A stretch of DNA of 64,000 nucleotides, from positions 62,001 through 126,000 of the forward strand of contig NZ_WJIB01000002.1 in assembly GCF_019400745.1 (NCBI RefSeq), given 5' to 3'. The translations under genes and the position numbers were made by a program. This document shows, piece by piece, positions 9,267 through 17,442 of this stretch (within the stretch, counting starts at the first letter, position 1; the number at the start of each line of letters is the position of its first letter). The notes under the pieces were generated by a model, which had not been told where the DNA came from, did no database searches, and was given only the letters and a program-made list of their open reading frames with translations. Source of the DNA: Cohnella sp. CFH 77786 (lineage in GTDB: Bacteria > Bacillota > Bacilli > Paenibacillales > Paenibacillaceae).

Positions 9267-12200
9267 ATGCTCCGAAAAGGACTCATGCCTTTCCTAGCCG
9301 TTCTTATCGCATTGTCTCCGTTTCTCGGGCTATTCTCGGGTCATGCCAGCGCCGCGACATCCCGCGTTGCCGTCATCAAATCCTTGACGGGTACCGTTCA
9401 AGTCAAGAAAGCCGGCGGTTCCAAACAGTTCAAAGCCTTCGCCAGAATGAGCCTGAACGAAGGAGATATTCTCACGACATCCGCGAGCAGCACCGCAGTG
9501 CTGCAATTCGCCAACGGTACTTCGGAAGATGACAAAATGTCCGTTGCGGCGAATACGACATTAACCTTCTCCAAGCTGTCGGACCGTAAAGGGACTCGCA
9601 CGAAAGTCAGCATGTTTAACGGGGCGGCTTGGGTGGACGTCAAATCCATCGCCTCCAAAAACGATGAGTTTACGTTGGAAACGCCGACGGCCATCATGGG
9701 CGTGCGCGGCACGCACTTGCTCGTCAGCGTAGATCCGGTCTCCGGCTCGACACGATTGACCGTCGCTGCAGGTGTCGTCTCGACGCAAACGACGGATCAA
9801 GAAAACCCGGACAACCGCGATGTATACCCGACGCAAAATGCTTTGGTTTCCGAAGATTCTCTAGGCGATAAAGAAATCACGATTGCGCCGGTCGATCTTG
9901 AGATGCTGATGAAGCAGAGCGACAAATCGATCGTCGAAGCGATCGTCAGAGCCTCCGGCGAAATCGTGAAGGAGAACAAGGAGAAGCTTGGTCAGTATCT
10001 GGAGCAGTCCGGAACGCAAGGCACCGACGAATTGGCTCGGCAGAAAAGCAACGTGGAGAACCTGCTTGGCGCGATCGTCGATAACGCCGTCAAAGCCGGC
10101 TTGATCTCCCAGGACCGCGTCAATCAACTCGTCTCGGAAGCCCAGACTCAAACCGGAGTGGTCATAGACTTATCCAAGAAAGAGCTCCAACTCACAGACG
10201 AAGAGAAACGAAAGCAGGCGGAGCAACAGCTGAAGGAAGAGGAAGCACGGAAGTCGGCAGAAGAGCAGAAGAAGAAAGAAGCGGAACAACGAGCGAAGAA
10301 CGAGGACCTGTTCAAGAGACTTGAAGCGGAACGCAAAGCGCAGGAAGAAGCCAATCGAAAAGCGTTAGAAGAGAAGAACAAAAAAGCGCTGATCGATTAT
10401 GAGAGCCAGCTTTCCGATGCAGACAAGGCACGTTTTCAGGAAGACAACAAAAAACTTTCGGAGACAGCCGGTTCTGGTTCCGGTAACGGCGGTTCCGGTA
10501 ACGGCGGTTCCAGTAACGGCGGTTCCGGTAACGGCGGTTCCGGCAGCAGTTCTCAAACCCCGTCTTTCATTAGCAGCTGGGCAACGACCGACGGGAGCGG
10601 CAATCCCATCCAGTGGACAAAGATGAATCTCCCTGATCCCGAACCGAGCGCCACCAGTTCTCATGAGTTTTTGCTAGCGAATGTTACAGAAGACGTACAA
10701 GATATCTACATGAGGTTGAACTTTGACCAAACGAAATATACGGCTAGGGTCTACTCTTTGTATAAAGGTATGAGTCTGAGTTCTCAAGCTACACGGCAAC
10801 TAAACTCGGGCTACTCCGTTTCCCAACCTGCACTGGATCTAATGTCGAACGCCTTGACTGTGAACTCGGTTAGCGGAACATCAAGCGGCTGGTATTTCCC
10901 GTTCATGGAAGTGGCGACATGGAAAACCAGCGGATCAACGGATACGGTTCCGCTGCCTGTTAACGGACCAAACCTGTACGCATTGGTTCTCATTCCTAAT
11001 TCGGTAGATGGAACATCGATCCCTCAAATCGCGTTTCTGAGCGTTCAGAAGGCGGTACTTCCATTCCATCTGGGATGGTATGCCGGTGGGAATACTCCCA
11101 TCGTCCAAACCGGTCCGAGCAACTTCGTCACCAATCTGAATGATACGGTTTCCGAAGCGGGGATTTTCGCTTCTTCCTTATACGGTAATTACTTACTACC
11201 AATGAAATGGTCTGTTACTGGCGACAACGGATCCATCCTGAGCGATGTCAGTCAATACGATTACAATAAGAATTTCCTTTTAAAATGGAACTCGGATGAG
11301 AAACCCGGTATGACGAATATCAATTTCCACTTGGAAGACACGTTGCCAGACGTGAATGCGCAGTGGAAAGAAGATTATCAACTTGCGGTTTATAAAGGCA
11401 ACACCGACAACCTTAAGTTAGCTGGTTTTGAAGTGAAATACACTGATAACCCGGTGGATTATGATGCATCAGTGGTCCAATACTTTGAGGATGATATTGC
11501 AGACCCGAAAATTTCGACCTTGTCGATTACGCCGAAGGCAATGCAAGGTCACTCGCTTAGCGATTATGACATCAAAATCTACCGGAACGGAACCCTCATT
11601 GCCGATCCATCGCATGCTCGTGTCGGTGCAGGCGCGAATGTTTATGATGTCGTAGTAAGGCCAAGTAACGGGAACAGTACGTCACCGTTGAATGTCTATC
11701 GCATCGTGATGAATAGAGAATATGCAACTCCGCAGTTGACTGACTTGAAGGTAAATAACGTTTCCATTTATTCAGCTGCCACGGATACTTTTGAAACCCA
11801 TGTTCCCGCGGAGATGTCTACGGCTCGGATGAACTTTACGACGAACGATGTCCAAGGGAAATGGATCGTCTATAATTCCAATGGCGAGAAATTGGATGCG
11901 TCTGGAACGAATCAGTACGATCTTGATTTACAACAGGGTAGCAATAAATTCATCGTTTACAACACGAGTTCTAGTTACTCGCCCGGACGGAGCTTGTCCC
12001 TAGTGGAAGGATCTACCGAAATATATGGCGGTTATTATGAAGTTTATATTTACAAAGGCGTAAGCGCTGAGTTGCAATCGTTGTCTACAACCGGATTCGA
12101 GATCACCGGATTTAAACCAGATGTAGAAACGTACTCGGCTACCGTAACGGGTGCCACTTATTATGTGTCCGTGAAGCCCTTTGCAGCAGATAACACGGCA

Positions 12201-12998
12201 TCGATTACCGTGAATGGGGTATCGGTTGCCAACAATACGGAGTCAGGTCCTATTCACGTAAACGTCGGATCGGAAAACATCATCACGATTCACGTATCGG
12301 CAGTGGACGGGAAAGAGATGACTTACTCGATACAAATGATTCGGGAAGCTTCAGGAGCTAACGGTTCCGAGGTCGACGGGATTTGGTTTAGCGAAGTCCC
12401 GGACTATGGATTTAGTCCGAGCGTTATGAACTACACCTTTACCGATGTAACGGCGACCGAGCTCCGTTTGAGAGTGGATCCCGCCTTTGCCAACTCGCCG
12501 ATCTCTGTCGAGTATGACGATCAGATCGTTTCTGCATCTATTTCTGGTGAGTACACTTTACCTTTAACCACAACGGTTCATAAGCTGGAAGTGACTGTTT
12601 ATTCGTCAGACTGGTCGAAACATGTAACTTATTATTACACAATCGATCGCCGCGGTTTTCTGGGAGCAGCAGGAGACGCGACTTTAAGCGAGATTAGCGG
12701 GACGGTTTCGTCCTCCCCGGATCTTTTCAACTTTGATTTTAGTCCGATCGTACTGAACTATTGGTACAGAGTTTCTGCTTCAGACCAAACCATTGTCTTT
12801 AAACCTGTAGCCGCCCACGGAACCGTGATAAAAGTCACCAATGGCAGTACGGATTATACAGGTACAAGGGATTCTTCAGGCAACTTCACCGTTCCGTTGA
12901 ACTACGGCAATAACGCAGTCAAAGTAATCGTTGAATCCCAAGACCATAAAACGCTTGAATATACTTTCATGATTTTCCGCCCCACTCTTCCGACTTGA
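9267..12998 (+). CDS. FecR-domain surface protein with coiled coil and cadherin-like beta-sandwich repeats (copy 1)
   Basis: 1243 residues. Signal peptide (residues 1-30, ending GHASAA), then a FecR domain of about 150 residues (RVAVIKSLTGTVQVKK to VRGTHLLVSVDP). A helical region is followed by a very charged Glu/Lys/Ala/Arg coiled coil (about 310-400) and a Gly-Ser-Asn linker repeated in the DNA (10480-10550). The long C-terminal part ends in several Cadherin-like beta-sandwich units (YSATVTGATYYVSVKPFAADN, ITVNGV). No LPXTG or S-layer motif is seen. Residues 20-260 are nearly identical to the next gene. The start is ATG 9267 after GGAGG; the TTG just before it is an alternative. Role inferred: extracellular structural or ligand-binding protein. 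Confidence 0.85.
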   Translation: MLRKGLMPFLAVLIALSPFLGLFSGHASAATSRVAVIKSLTGTVQVKKAGGSKQFKAFARMSLNEGDILTTSASSTAVLQFANGTSEDDKMSVAANTTLTFSKLSDRKGTRTKVSMFNGAAWVDVKSIASKNDEFTLETPTAIMGVRGTHLLVSVDPVSGSTRLTVAAGVVSTQTTDQENPDNRDVYPTQNALVSEDSLGDKEITIAPVDLEMLMKQSDKSIVEAIVRASGEIVKENKEKLGQYLEQSGTQGTDELARQKSNVENLLGAIVDNAVKAGLISQDRVNQLVSEAQTQTGVVIDLSKKELQLTDEEKRKQAEQQLKEEEARKSAEEQKKKEAEQRAKNEDLFKRLEAERKAQEEANRKALEEKNKKALIDYESQLSDADKARFQEDNKKLSETAGSGSGNGGSGNGGSSNGGSGNGGSGSSSQTPSFISSWATTDGSGNPIQWTKMNLPDPEPSATSSHEFLLANVTEDVQDIYMRLNFDQTKYTARVYSLYKGMSLSSQATRQLNSGYSVSQPALDLMSNALTVNSVSGTSSGWYFPFMEVATWKTSGSTDTVPLPVNGPNLYALVLIPNSVDGTSIPQIAFLSVQKAVLPFHLGWYAGGNTPIVQTGPSNFVTNLNDTVSEAGIFASSLYGNYLLPMKWSVTGDNGSILSDVSQYDYNKNFLLKWNSDEKPGMTNINFHLEDTLPDVNAQWKEDYQLAVYKGNTDNLKLAGFEVKYTDNPVDYDASVVQYFEDDIADPKISTLSITPKAMQGHSLSDYDIKIYRNGTLIADPSHARVGAGANVYDVVVRPSNGNSTSPLNVYRIVMNREYATPQLTDLKVNNVSIYSAATDTFETHVPAEMSTARMNFTTNDVQGKWIVYNSNGEKLDASGTNQYDLDLQQGSNKFIVYNTSSSYSPGRSLSLVEGSTEIYGGYYEVYIYKGVSAELQSLSTTGFEITGFKPDVETYSATVTGATYYVSVKPFAADNTASITVNGVSVANNTESGPIHVNVGSENIITIHVSAVDGKEMTYSIQMIREASGANGSEVDGIWFSEVPDYGFSPSVMNYTFTDVTATELRLRVDPAFANSPISVEYDDQIVSASISGEYTLPLTTTVHKLEVTVYSSDWSKHVTYYYTIDRRGFLGAAGDATLSEISGTVSSSPDLFNFDFSPIVLNYWYRVSASDQTIVFKPVAAHGTVIKVTNGSTDYTGTRDSSGNFTVPLNYGNNAVKVIVESQDHKTLEYTFMIFRPTLPT

Positions 12999-13011
12999 TA
13001 TTCAATTTTAG

Positions 13012-13039
13012 GCGTATCGACAACACGATACGCTTTTTT
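13012..13039 (+). terminator. Intrinsic terminator after FecR protein 1
   Basis: GCGTATCG (13012-13019) pairs with CGATACGC (13026-13033), then six T. Confidence 0.87.
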
Positions 13040-13083
13040 GTCGAAACCCTGTAGTGACAATTTTCGACCTAATGGTAGATAAT
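13040..13083 (+). promoter_or_regulatory. Promoter of FecR gene 2 with GTCGAA/TTCGAC inverted repeat
   Basis: GTGACA at 13054-13059, an 18-base spacer and GATAAT at 13078-13083. GTCGAA (13040-13045) and TTCGAC (13063-13068) form a 6 bp inverted repeat around the -35. The same arrangement recurs before the kinase gene at 17443. Confidence 0.6.
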
Positions 13084-13113
13084 AGAAAAAATAGTAGTTA
13101 GGGAGTGACGTTC

Positions 13114-16100
13114 ATGACATTCCGCAAAAGTCTTATTCAATTTATGGCATTTATACTTGTCATATTGCCGTTTCTAGGCCATTTTTCGGGACAAGCATCT
13201 GCTGCCACTTCGCGCGTGGCCGTTATCAAAGAATTGAAGGGAACCGTGCAAGTCAAGAAAGCGGGAGGATCCAAGCAGTTCAAAGCATTTGCCAGAATGA
13301 GCCTGAACGAGGGCGATGTCTTGACGACCGGAGCAGGCAGCTCGGCCGTCCTGCAGTTCGCGAACGGAACGTCCGAAGACGATAAGATGTCCGTTTCCGC
13401 GAACACGACTCTTACTTTTTCCAAATTATCCGACCGTAAAGGAACGCGTACGAAGGTAAGCATGTTCAACGGTTCGGCTTGGGTCGACGTCAAATCGATC
13501 GCCACCAAAAACGACGAATTTACGTTGGAGACGCCGACCGCGATCATGGGGGTGCGGGGAACCCACTTGCTCGTGAGCGTAGATCCGGTTTCCGGCTCGA
13601 CGTTTCTGACCGTTGCAGCCGGTGTCGTATCGACCCAGACGACAGACCATGACAACCCGGACCGGCGCGACGTGTACCCGACCGAAAACGCCTTGATCTC
13701 GGAAGATTCCCGAGGAGACAAGGAAATTACGATTGCTCCCGTCGATTTGGAGCTGCTGATGGACCAAAGCGACAAGTCGATCGTCGAAGCGATCGTGAGA
13801 GCGGCAGGGGAAATCATCAAAGAAAACAATCAGAAAATGGACCAATACATAGACCAATACGGTAACGACAGCTCGTCTGAACAAGAGCGCCGTAAGAAGA
13901 ACATTGAAAACTTGCTCGGAGCCATTGTCGGCCAAGCCGTAGATTCCGGCGTGATCTCGCAAGAACGGGTGAATCAGCTCGTCAAAGAGGTTCAGGAGCA
14001 AACCGGTATCACCGTCGATTTGAAGAAGGATGAGCTTCAGCTCACGGACGAAGAGAGGCTCAAACAAGAAGAACAGAGGCGGAAAGAAGAGGAAGCGCGG
14101 AGAGCCGCGGAAGAGCGTAGAGCGAAAGAAGAGGAAGAGCGCGCGAAAAACGAGGAACTCCTCAAAAAGCTGGAAACGGAACGCAATGCACTTCATCAAG
14201 CGAACGAGTTAACGGAAGAGCAGAAGAAAGCCAAAGCATTGAGCGGCTACTTGAGCCAGCTTTCCGAAACGGAAAAAGAAAGATTCGAGCGGGATCAAGC
14301 CGCTTCGCAACCAAGCAGAAATCCGAGCGCAAATGGAAATCAAAGCTCCGGCTCGAGCTCGGACCCGAGCCCGAGCTCTGCTCCTTCAAACGACGCGACT
14401 TTGTCCGGTTTGTCCATGACAAACGCAAACGGAAACGTCTCCGTTGCGCTTAGTCCAACATTTGCTTCTGGAACGACGGATTATTCTACACGAGTAGCGA
14501 ATAGCGTTGACTCGGTAAAACTGATGCTGACGGCAAACGAATCGCACGCGACGATTAAGGTAAACGGCGCAGCCGTTCAAAGCGGCTTAAATAGCAGTGC
14601 GATCAATTTGAATGTAGGCAGCAATACGATTTCGATTGTTGTCACGGCGCAAAACGGCACAACGAAAACCTATACCGTAAAGGTCACACGGGTTGATTTG
14701 CAAACGGCAGGTTCAGGATCTCCAATTACGGTATCGAACGATCCTGTCAGCATTTTCGTCCCAGCGAATGTAACGGATGCCTCGATTGCCGTTTCAACGA
14801 CTATGATAGGTGATAGGAAGACCGCGACTCTTCCTTTGGTCGAAGTACAGGCATCCACCTCCCTCGGTGAAATAGGTCTGACGATTCCAGCCGGAACGAT
14901 GGTTTCCGGTCCTGCCGGCTGGGACGGCATCATCCAACTGCCCCGGTTATTAGCTGCCGCCAGCGTACCGGTCACGGGCGGCAACGTAAGCGCCGTTATC
15001 GAGGTTGGTTCATCGAATGATTCGCTGATTTTCGACAAGGCGGTGCGTTTGCTGATTCCTGGGCAAGGCGGTAAATCGGCTGGATTTGTGCGAGCTGGCC
15101 AATTCAATGAGATCACGACAACACTTACTGCAGATTCGCAGGCTGTCGCGGACGGAATTGGCAATGGTGGAGACGCTAAGATCACGGCAGGAAGCGATCT
15201 GGCGATCTGGACAAAGCATTTTACGCAATTCGTCAGCTATACTCCTATCGTCTCTATCCCGAAATACAAGGTAACCTTCGAAAGCAACGGCGGTTCGGCA
15301 ATTGAGAGCCAAACGGTGAACCATGGGGGGATCGCCATGGAGCCGACCGCTCCGACGAAGTCAGGCTATTCGTTCGCGGGCTGGTATCAAGATACGGAAT
15401 TGACGATCCCATTCATCTTCTCCATGACGCCGATCACCGGTACCATCACGCTTTATGCAAAATGGACGAAGAACAGCTACACGGTAACCTTCGAAAGCAA
15501 CGGCGGTTCAGTGATTGAGAGCCAGACGGTGAACCATGGGGGGATCGCCGTGGAGCCGACCGCTCCGACGAAGTCAGGCTATTCGTTCGCGGGCTGGTAT
15601 CAAGATATAGAACTGACGATCCCGTTCGTCTTCTCTACGACACCGATCACCGGCAACATCACGCTTTATGCGAAATGGATGGCGGAGGGGACTTGGGGCG
15701 TGTTAAGCTCCATCAACATGCAATACTACGACCCAACCGCAACGGGAGGATTCCGTACGGTTGGACCGGACATGCTTGCGTTTGATCCGGTTCAATTGGC
15801 ATATCCCTCGTTTAACGTACCCGCCAACGGACTGCTCATGAAAGTGAAACCCGTGGCGCAAGCCGGTTCCGTCATTCGCTCCGTTGCCGTAAACGGCACG
15901 ACGGTAAGTCCGGATACGGAAGGGATATACGGGCTTTCCTTGAGTCAGATTTCCAATTCTATTACGGTCGGCGTCCGGTTATCCACCGATCCGACGAATA
16001 GCAGTCTCGTCTATTATACGTTCCAGGTTTATCGGTCTATATTGCCGGACGGCTTGACGGATTGGACGACCAGAAACGATACCGAAGCATACGTTGAGTG

Positions 16101-17307
16101 GGAACCGAGCGGAGTCAACACGTTCCAGTCCGTTTTACAAAACTATTCGGAAGAGCTTACTTTGGATTTGTACGGGATCGATTCGGCTGTCGTCAACTAT
16201 GAAGGCGGCACTGTTAACTCCGTGCCTTATTCCGACAGACAAAGGCTGGTTCTTAGCAATCTGCCAACCGGAATCGTTTACTTATCTTTAACGATGTACG
16301 ACACGGATCATAACGTCATCGGCGCGCCTCAGACCCTTATCCTTCAAAACGGCATTTTGCCGAAAGGCATTGCGGAGTGGTATGCGGTAGTCGACGGAGC
16401 CGATGTAATGTGGCACAAAGTGAAAGACAGCGACCGGTACTATGTTTCCGTCACGGAAGCTACGTATGAACCGGAGAATTTCAAACTCAAGCTTCTCTTC
16501 CAGGATAGTTCAACGACTAGCGCAAGCTTGTACCGCTCCGACGGAACGCTTCTTGGTGAATTGAGAGGGGAAGGTTGGCTGTATCAACCGATCGGTTTGG
16601 ACGAGGGCGTCAATCATTTCGTTCTTAAAACCGTCGTGAGCGGACAAACATACATGACCGACCTGGTCGTGGTTCGGGACGATACAGAACCAGTATTATA
16701 CGACAATACCACTTTCGTGAATCTTAAGGATATTTCCGGGGAAGTGCCAGTCCCTCTTTCACTGAATGTAGTAGGTTCCCAGTACTCTGCACAAGTGAAC
16801 ACGAACAAATTGGCTCTCTCGTTCACCGGCTACCCGTCCGAAGATATCATCCTAACCTTAAACGGAATAAGGTTGATGAACGATAGCGGAACCTTTAATC
16901 TGACGGATCACTTGAACCCAGGTTTGAATATGCTGGTCGCTACCGTTTACTCCAACTACTCTTTCAAAGTAGAGGGGTACAATTATTATTTTTTCTTGGA
17001 TTACGTGCCTGATGATTTGAAATTAACGGAGTTGCAGGGGGCTACGGTCACCGAACATCCGTCCATTTACCAATCGAACATCGGTTTATCCGAAAACACG
17101 GTCACGATCAAACCCGTAACCGCGAATCCCTCGGCAACGGTTAGCGTGATGGCAGATGGAGAAACCGTTATCGCGAAGCCCGACGGATCATACGATATTC
17201 ATGTTCCGCCTGGACTCACTTACTTCGGTGTGATCGTGAAAGTGCAGTATGGCGGTCAGGAGATCTATTATAACCTGGAAGTTTACCGTTATGGAGGAGG
17301 GGTATAA
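13114..17307 (+). CDS. FecR-domain surface protein with coiled coil, beta-sandwich and InlB-type repeats (copy 2)
   Basis: 1397 residues, paralogous to the preceding gene over the signal peptide, FecR domain and charged coiled coil (about residues 1-390). The linker here is Ser/Pro/Asn-rich instead of Gly-Ser. After it come a Cadherin-like beta-sandwich unit (DATLSGLSMT to TYTVKVTRV), a region resembling the bacterial VPDSG/Ig type, and two near-identical Listeria-Bacteroides (InlB B-type) repeats (NGGSAIESQTVNHGG, GYSFAGWY, ITLYAKW). Further beta-rich repeats follow to the end. The start is ATG 13114, 8 bases after GGGAG; the GTG at 13105 overlaps the ribosome site. InlB-type repeats usually occur in surface adhesion or matrix proteins. 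It is a separate transcription unit. Confidence 0.86.
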   Translation: MTFRKSLIQFMAFILVILPFLGHFSGQASAATSRVAVIKELKGTVQVKKAGGSKQFKAFARMSLNEGDVLTTGAGSSAVLQFANGTSEDDKMSVSANTTLTFSKLSDRKGTRTKVSMFNGSAWVDVKSIATKNDEFTLETPTAIMGVRGTHLLVSVDPVSGSTFLTVAAGVVSTQTTDHDNPDRRDVYPTENALISEDSRGDKEITIAPVDLELLMDQSDKSIVEAIVRAAGEIIKENNQKMDQYIDQYGNDSSSEQERRKKNIENLLGAIVGQAVDSGVISQERVNQLVKEVQEQTGITVDLKKDELQLTDEERLKQEEQRRKEEEARRAAEERRAKEEEERAKNEELLKKLETERNALHQANELTEEQKKAKALSGYLSQLSETEKERFERDQAASQPSRNPSANGNQSSGSSSDPSPSSAPSNDATLSGLSMTNANGNVSVALSPTFASGTTDYSTRVANSVDSVKLMLTANESHATIKVNGAAVQSGLNSSAINLNVGSNTISIVVTAQNGTTKTYTVKVTRVDLQTAGSGSPITVSNDPVSIFVPANVTDASIAVSTTMIGDRKTATLPLVEVQASTSLGEIGLTIPAGTMVSGPAGWDGIIQLPRLLAAASVPVTGGNVSAVIEVGSSNDSLIFDKAVRLLIPGQGGKSAGFVRAGQFNEITTTLTADSQAVADGIGNGGDAKITAGSDLAIWTKHFTQFVSYTPIVSIPKYKVTFESNGGSAIESQTVNHGGIAMEPTAPTKSGYSFAGWYQDTELTIPFIFSMTPITGTITLYAKWTKNSYTVTFESNGGSVIESQTVNHGGIAVEPTAPTKSGYSFAGWYQDIELTIPFVFSTTPITGNITLYAKWMAEGTWGVLSSINMQYYDPTATGGFRTVGPDMLAFDPVQLAYPSFNVPANGLLMKVKPVAQAGSVIRSVAVNGTTVSPDTEGIYGLSLSQISNSITVGVRLSTDPTNSSLVYYTFQVYRSILPDGLTDWTTRNDTEAYVEWEPSGVNTFQSVLQNYSEELTLDLYGIDSAVVNYEGGTVNSVPYSDRQRLVLSNLPTGIVYLSLTMYDTDHNVIGAPQTLILQNGILPKGIAEWYAVVDGADVMWHKVKDSDRYYVSVTEATYEPENFKLKLLFQDSSTTSASLYRSDGTLLGELRGEGWLYQPIGLDEGVNHFVLKTVVSGQTYMTDLVVVRDDTEPVLYDNTTFVNLKDISGEVPVPLSLNVVGSQYSAQVNTNKLALSFTGYPSEDIILTLNGIRLMNDSGTFNLTDHLNPGLNMLVATVYSNYSFKVEGYNYYFFLDYVPDDLKLTELQGATVTEHPSIYQSNIGLSENTVTIKPVTANPSATVSVMADGETVIAKPDGSYDIHVPPGLTYFGVIVKVQYGGQEIYYNLEVYRYGGGV

Positions 17308-17335
17308 ATCTAAGTATTTCTTCAGTCATGCAGAA

Positions 17336-17365
17336 GCGTATCGCCGATCGGCGATACGCTTTTTT
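17336..17365 (+). terminator. Intrinsic terminator after FecR protein 2
   Basis: A perfect 10 bp stem, 17336-17345 with 17350-17359, GATC loop, then six T. The outer arm GCGTATCG is the same as in the terminator at 13012. Confidence 0.9.
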
Positions 17366-17406
17366 GTCGAAAATAGATGACAGAATTCGACAATCTGATG
17401 GATAAT
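17366..17406 (+). promoter_or_regulatory. Promoter of the HPt kinase operon with GTCGAA/TTCGAC inverted repeat
   Basis: ATGACA at 17377-17382, an 18-base spacer and GATAAT at 17401-17406. GTCGAA (17366-17371) and TTCGAC (17386-17391) flank the -35. TTCGAC lies exactly 15 bases before the -10 start, as in the promoter at 13040. Confidence 0.6.
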
Positions 17407-17442
17407 AGTGGAGTGTAACCATGACCCCACCGGAGGCCCTCG

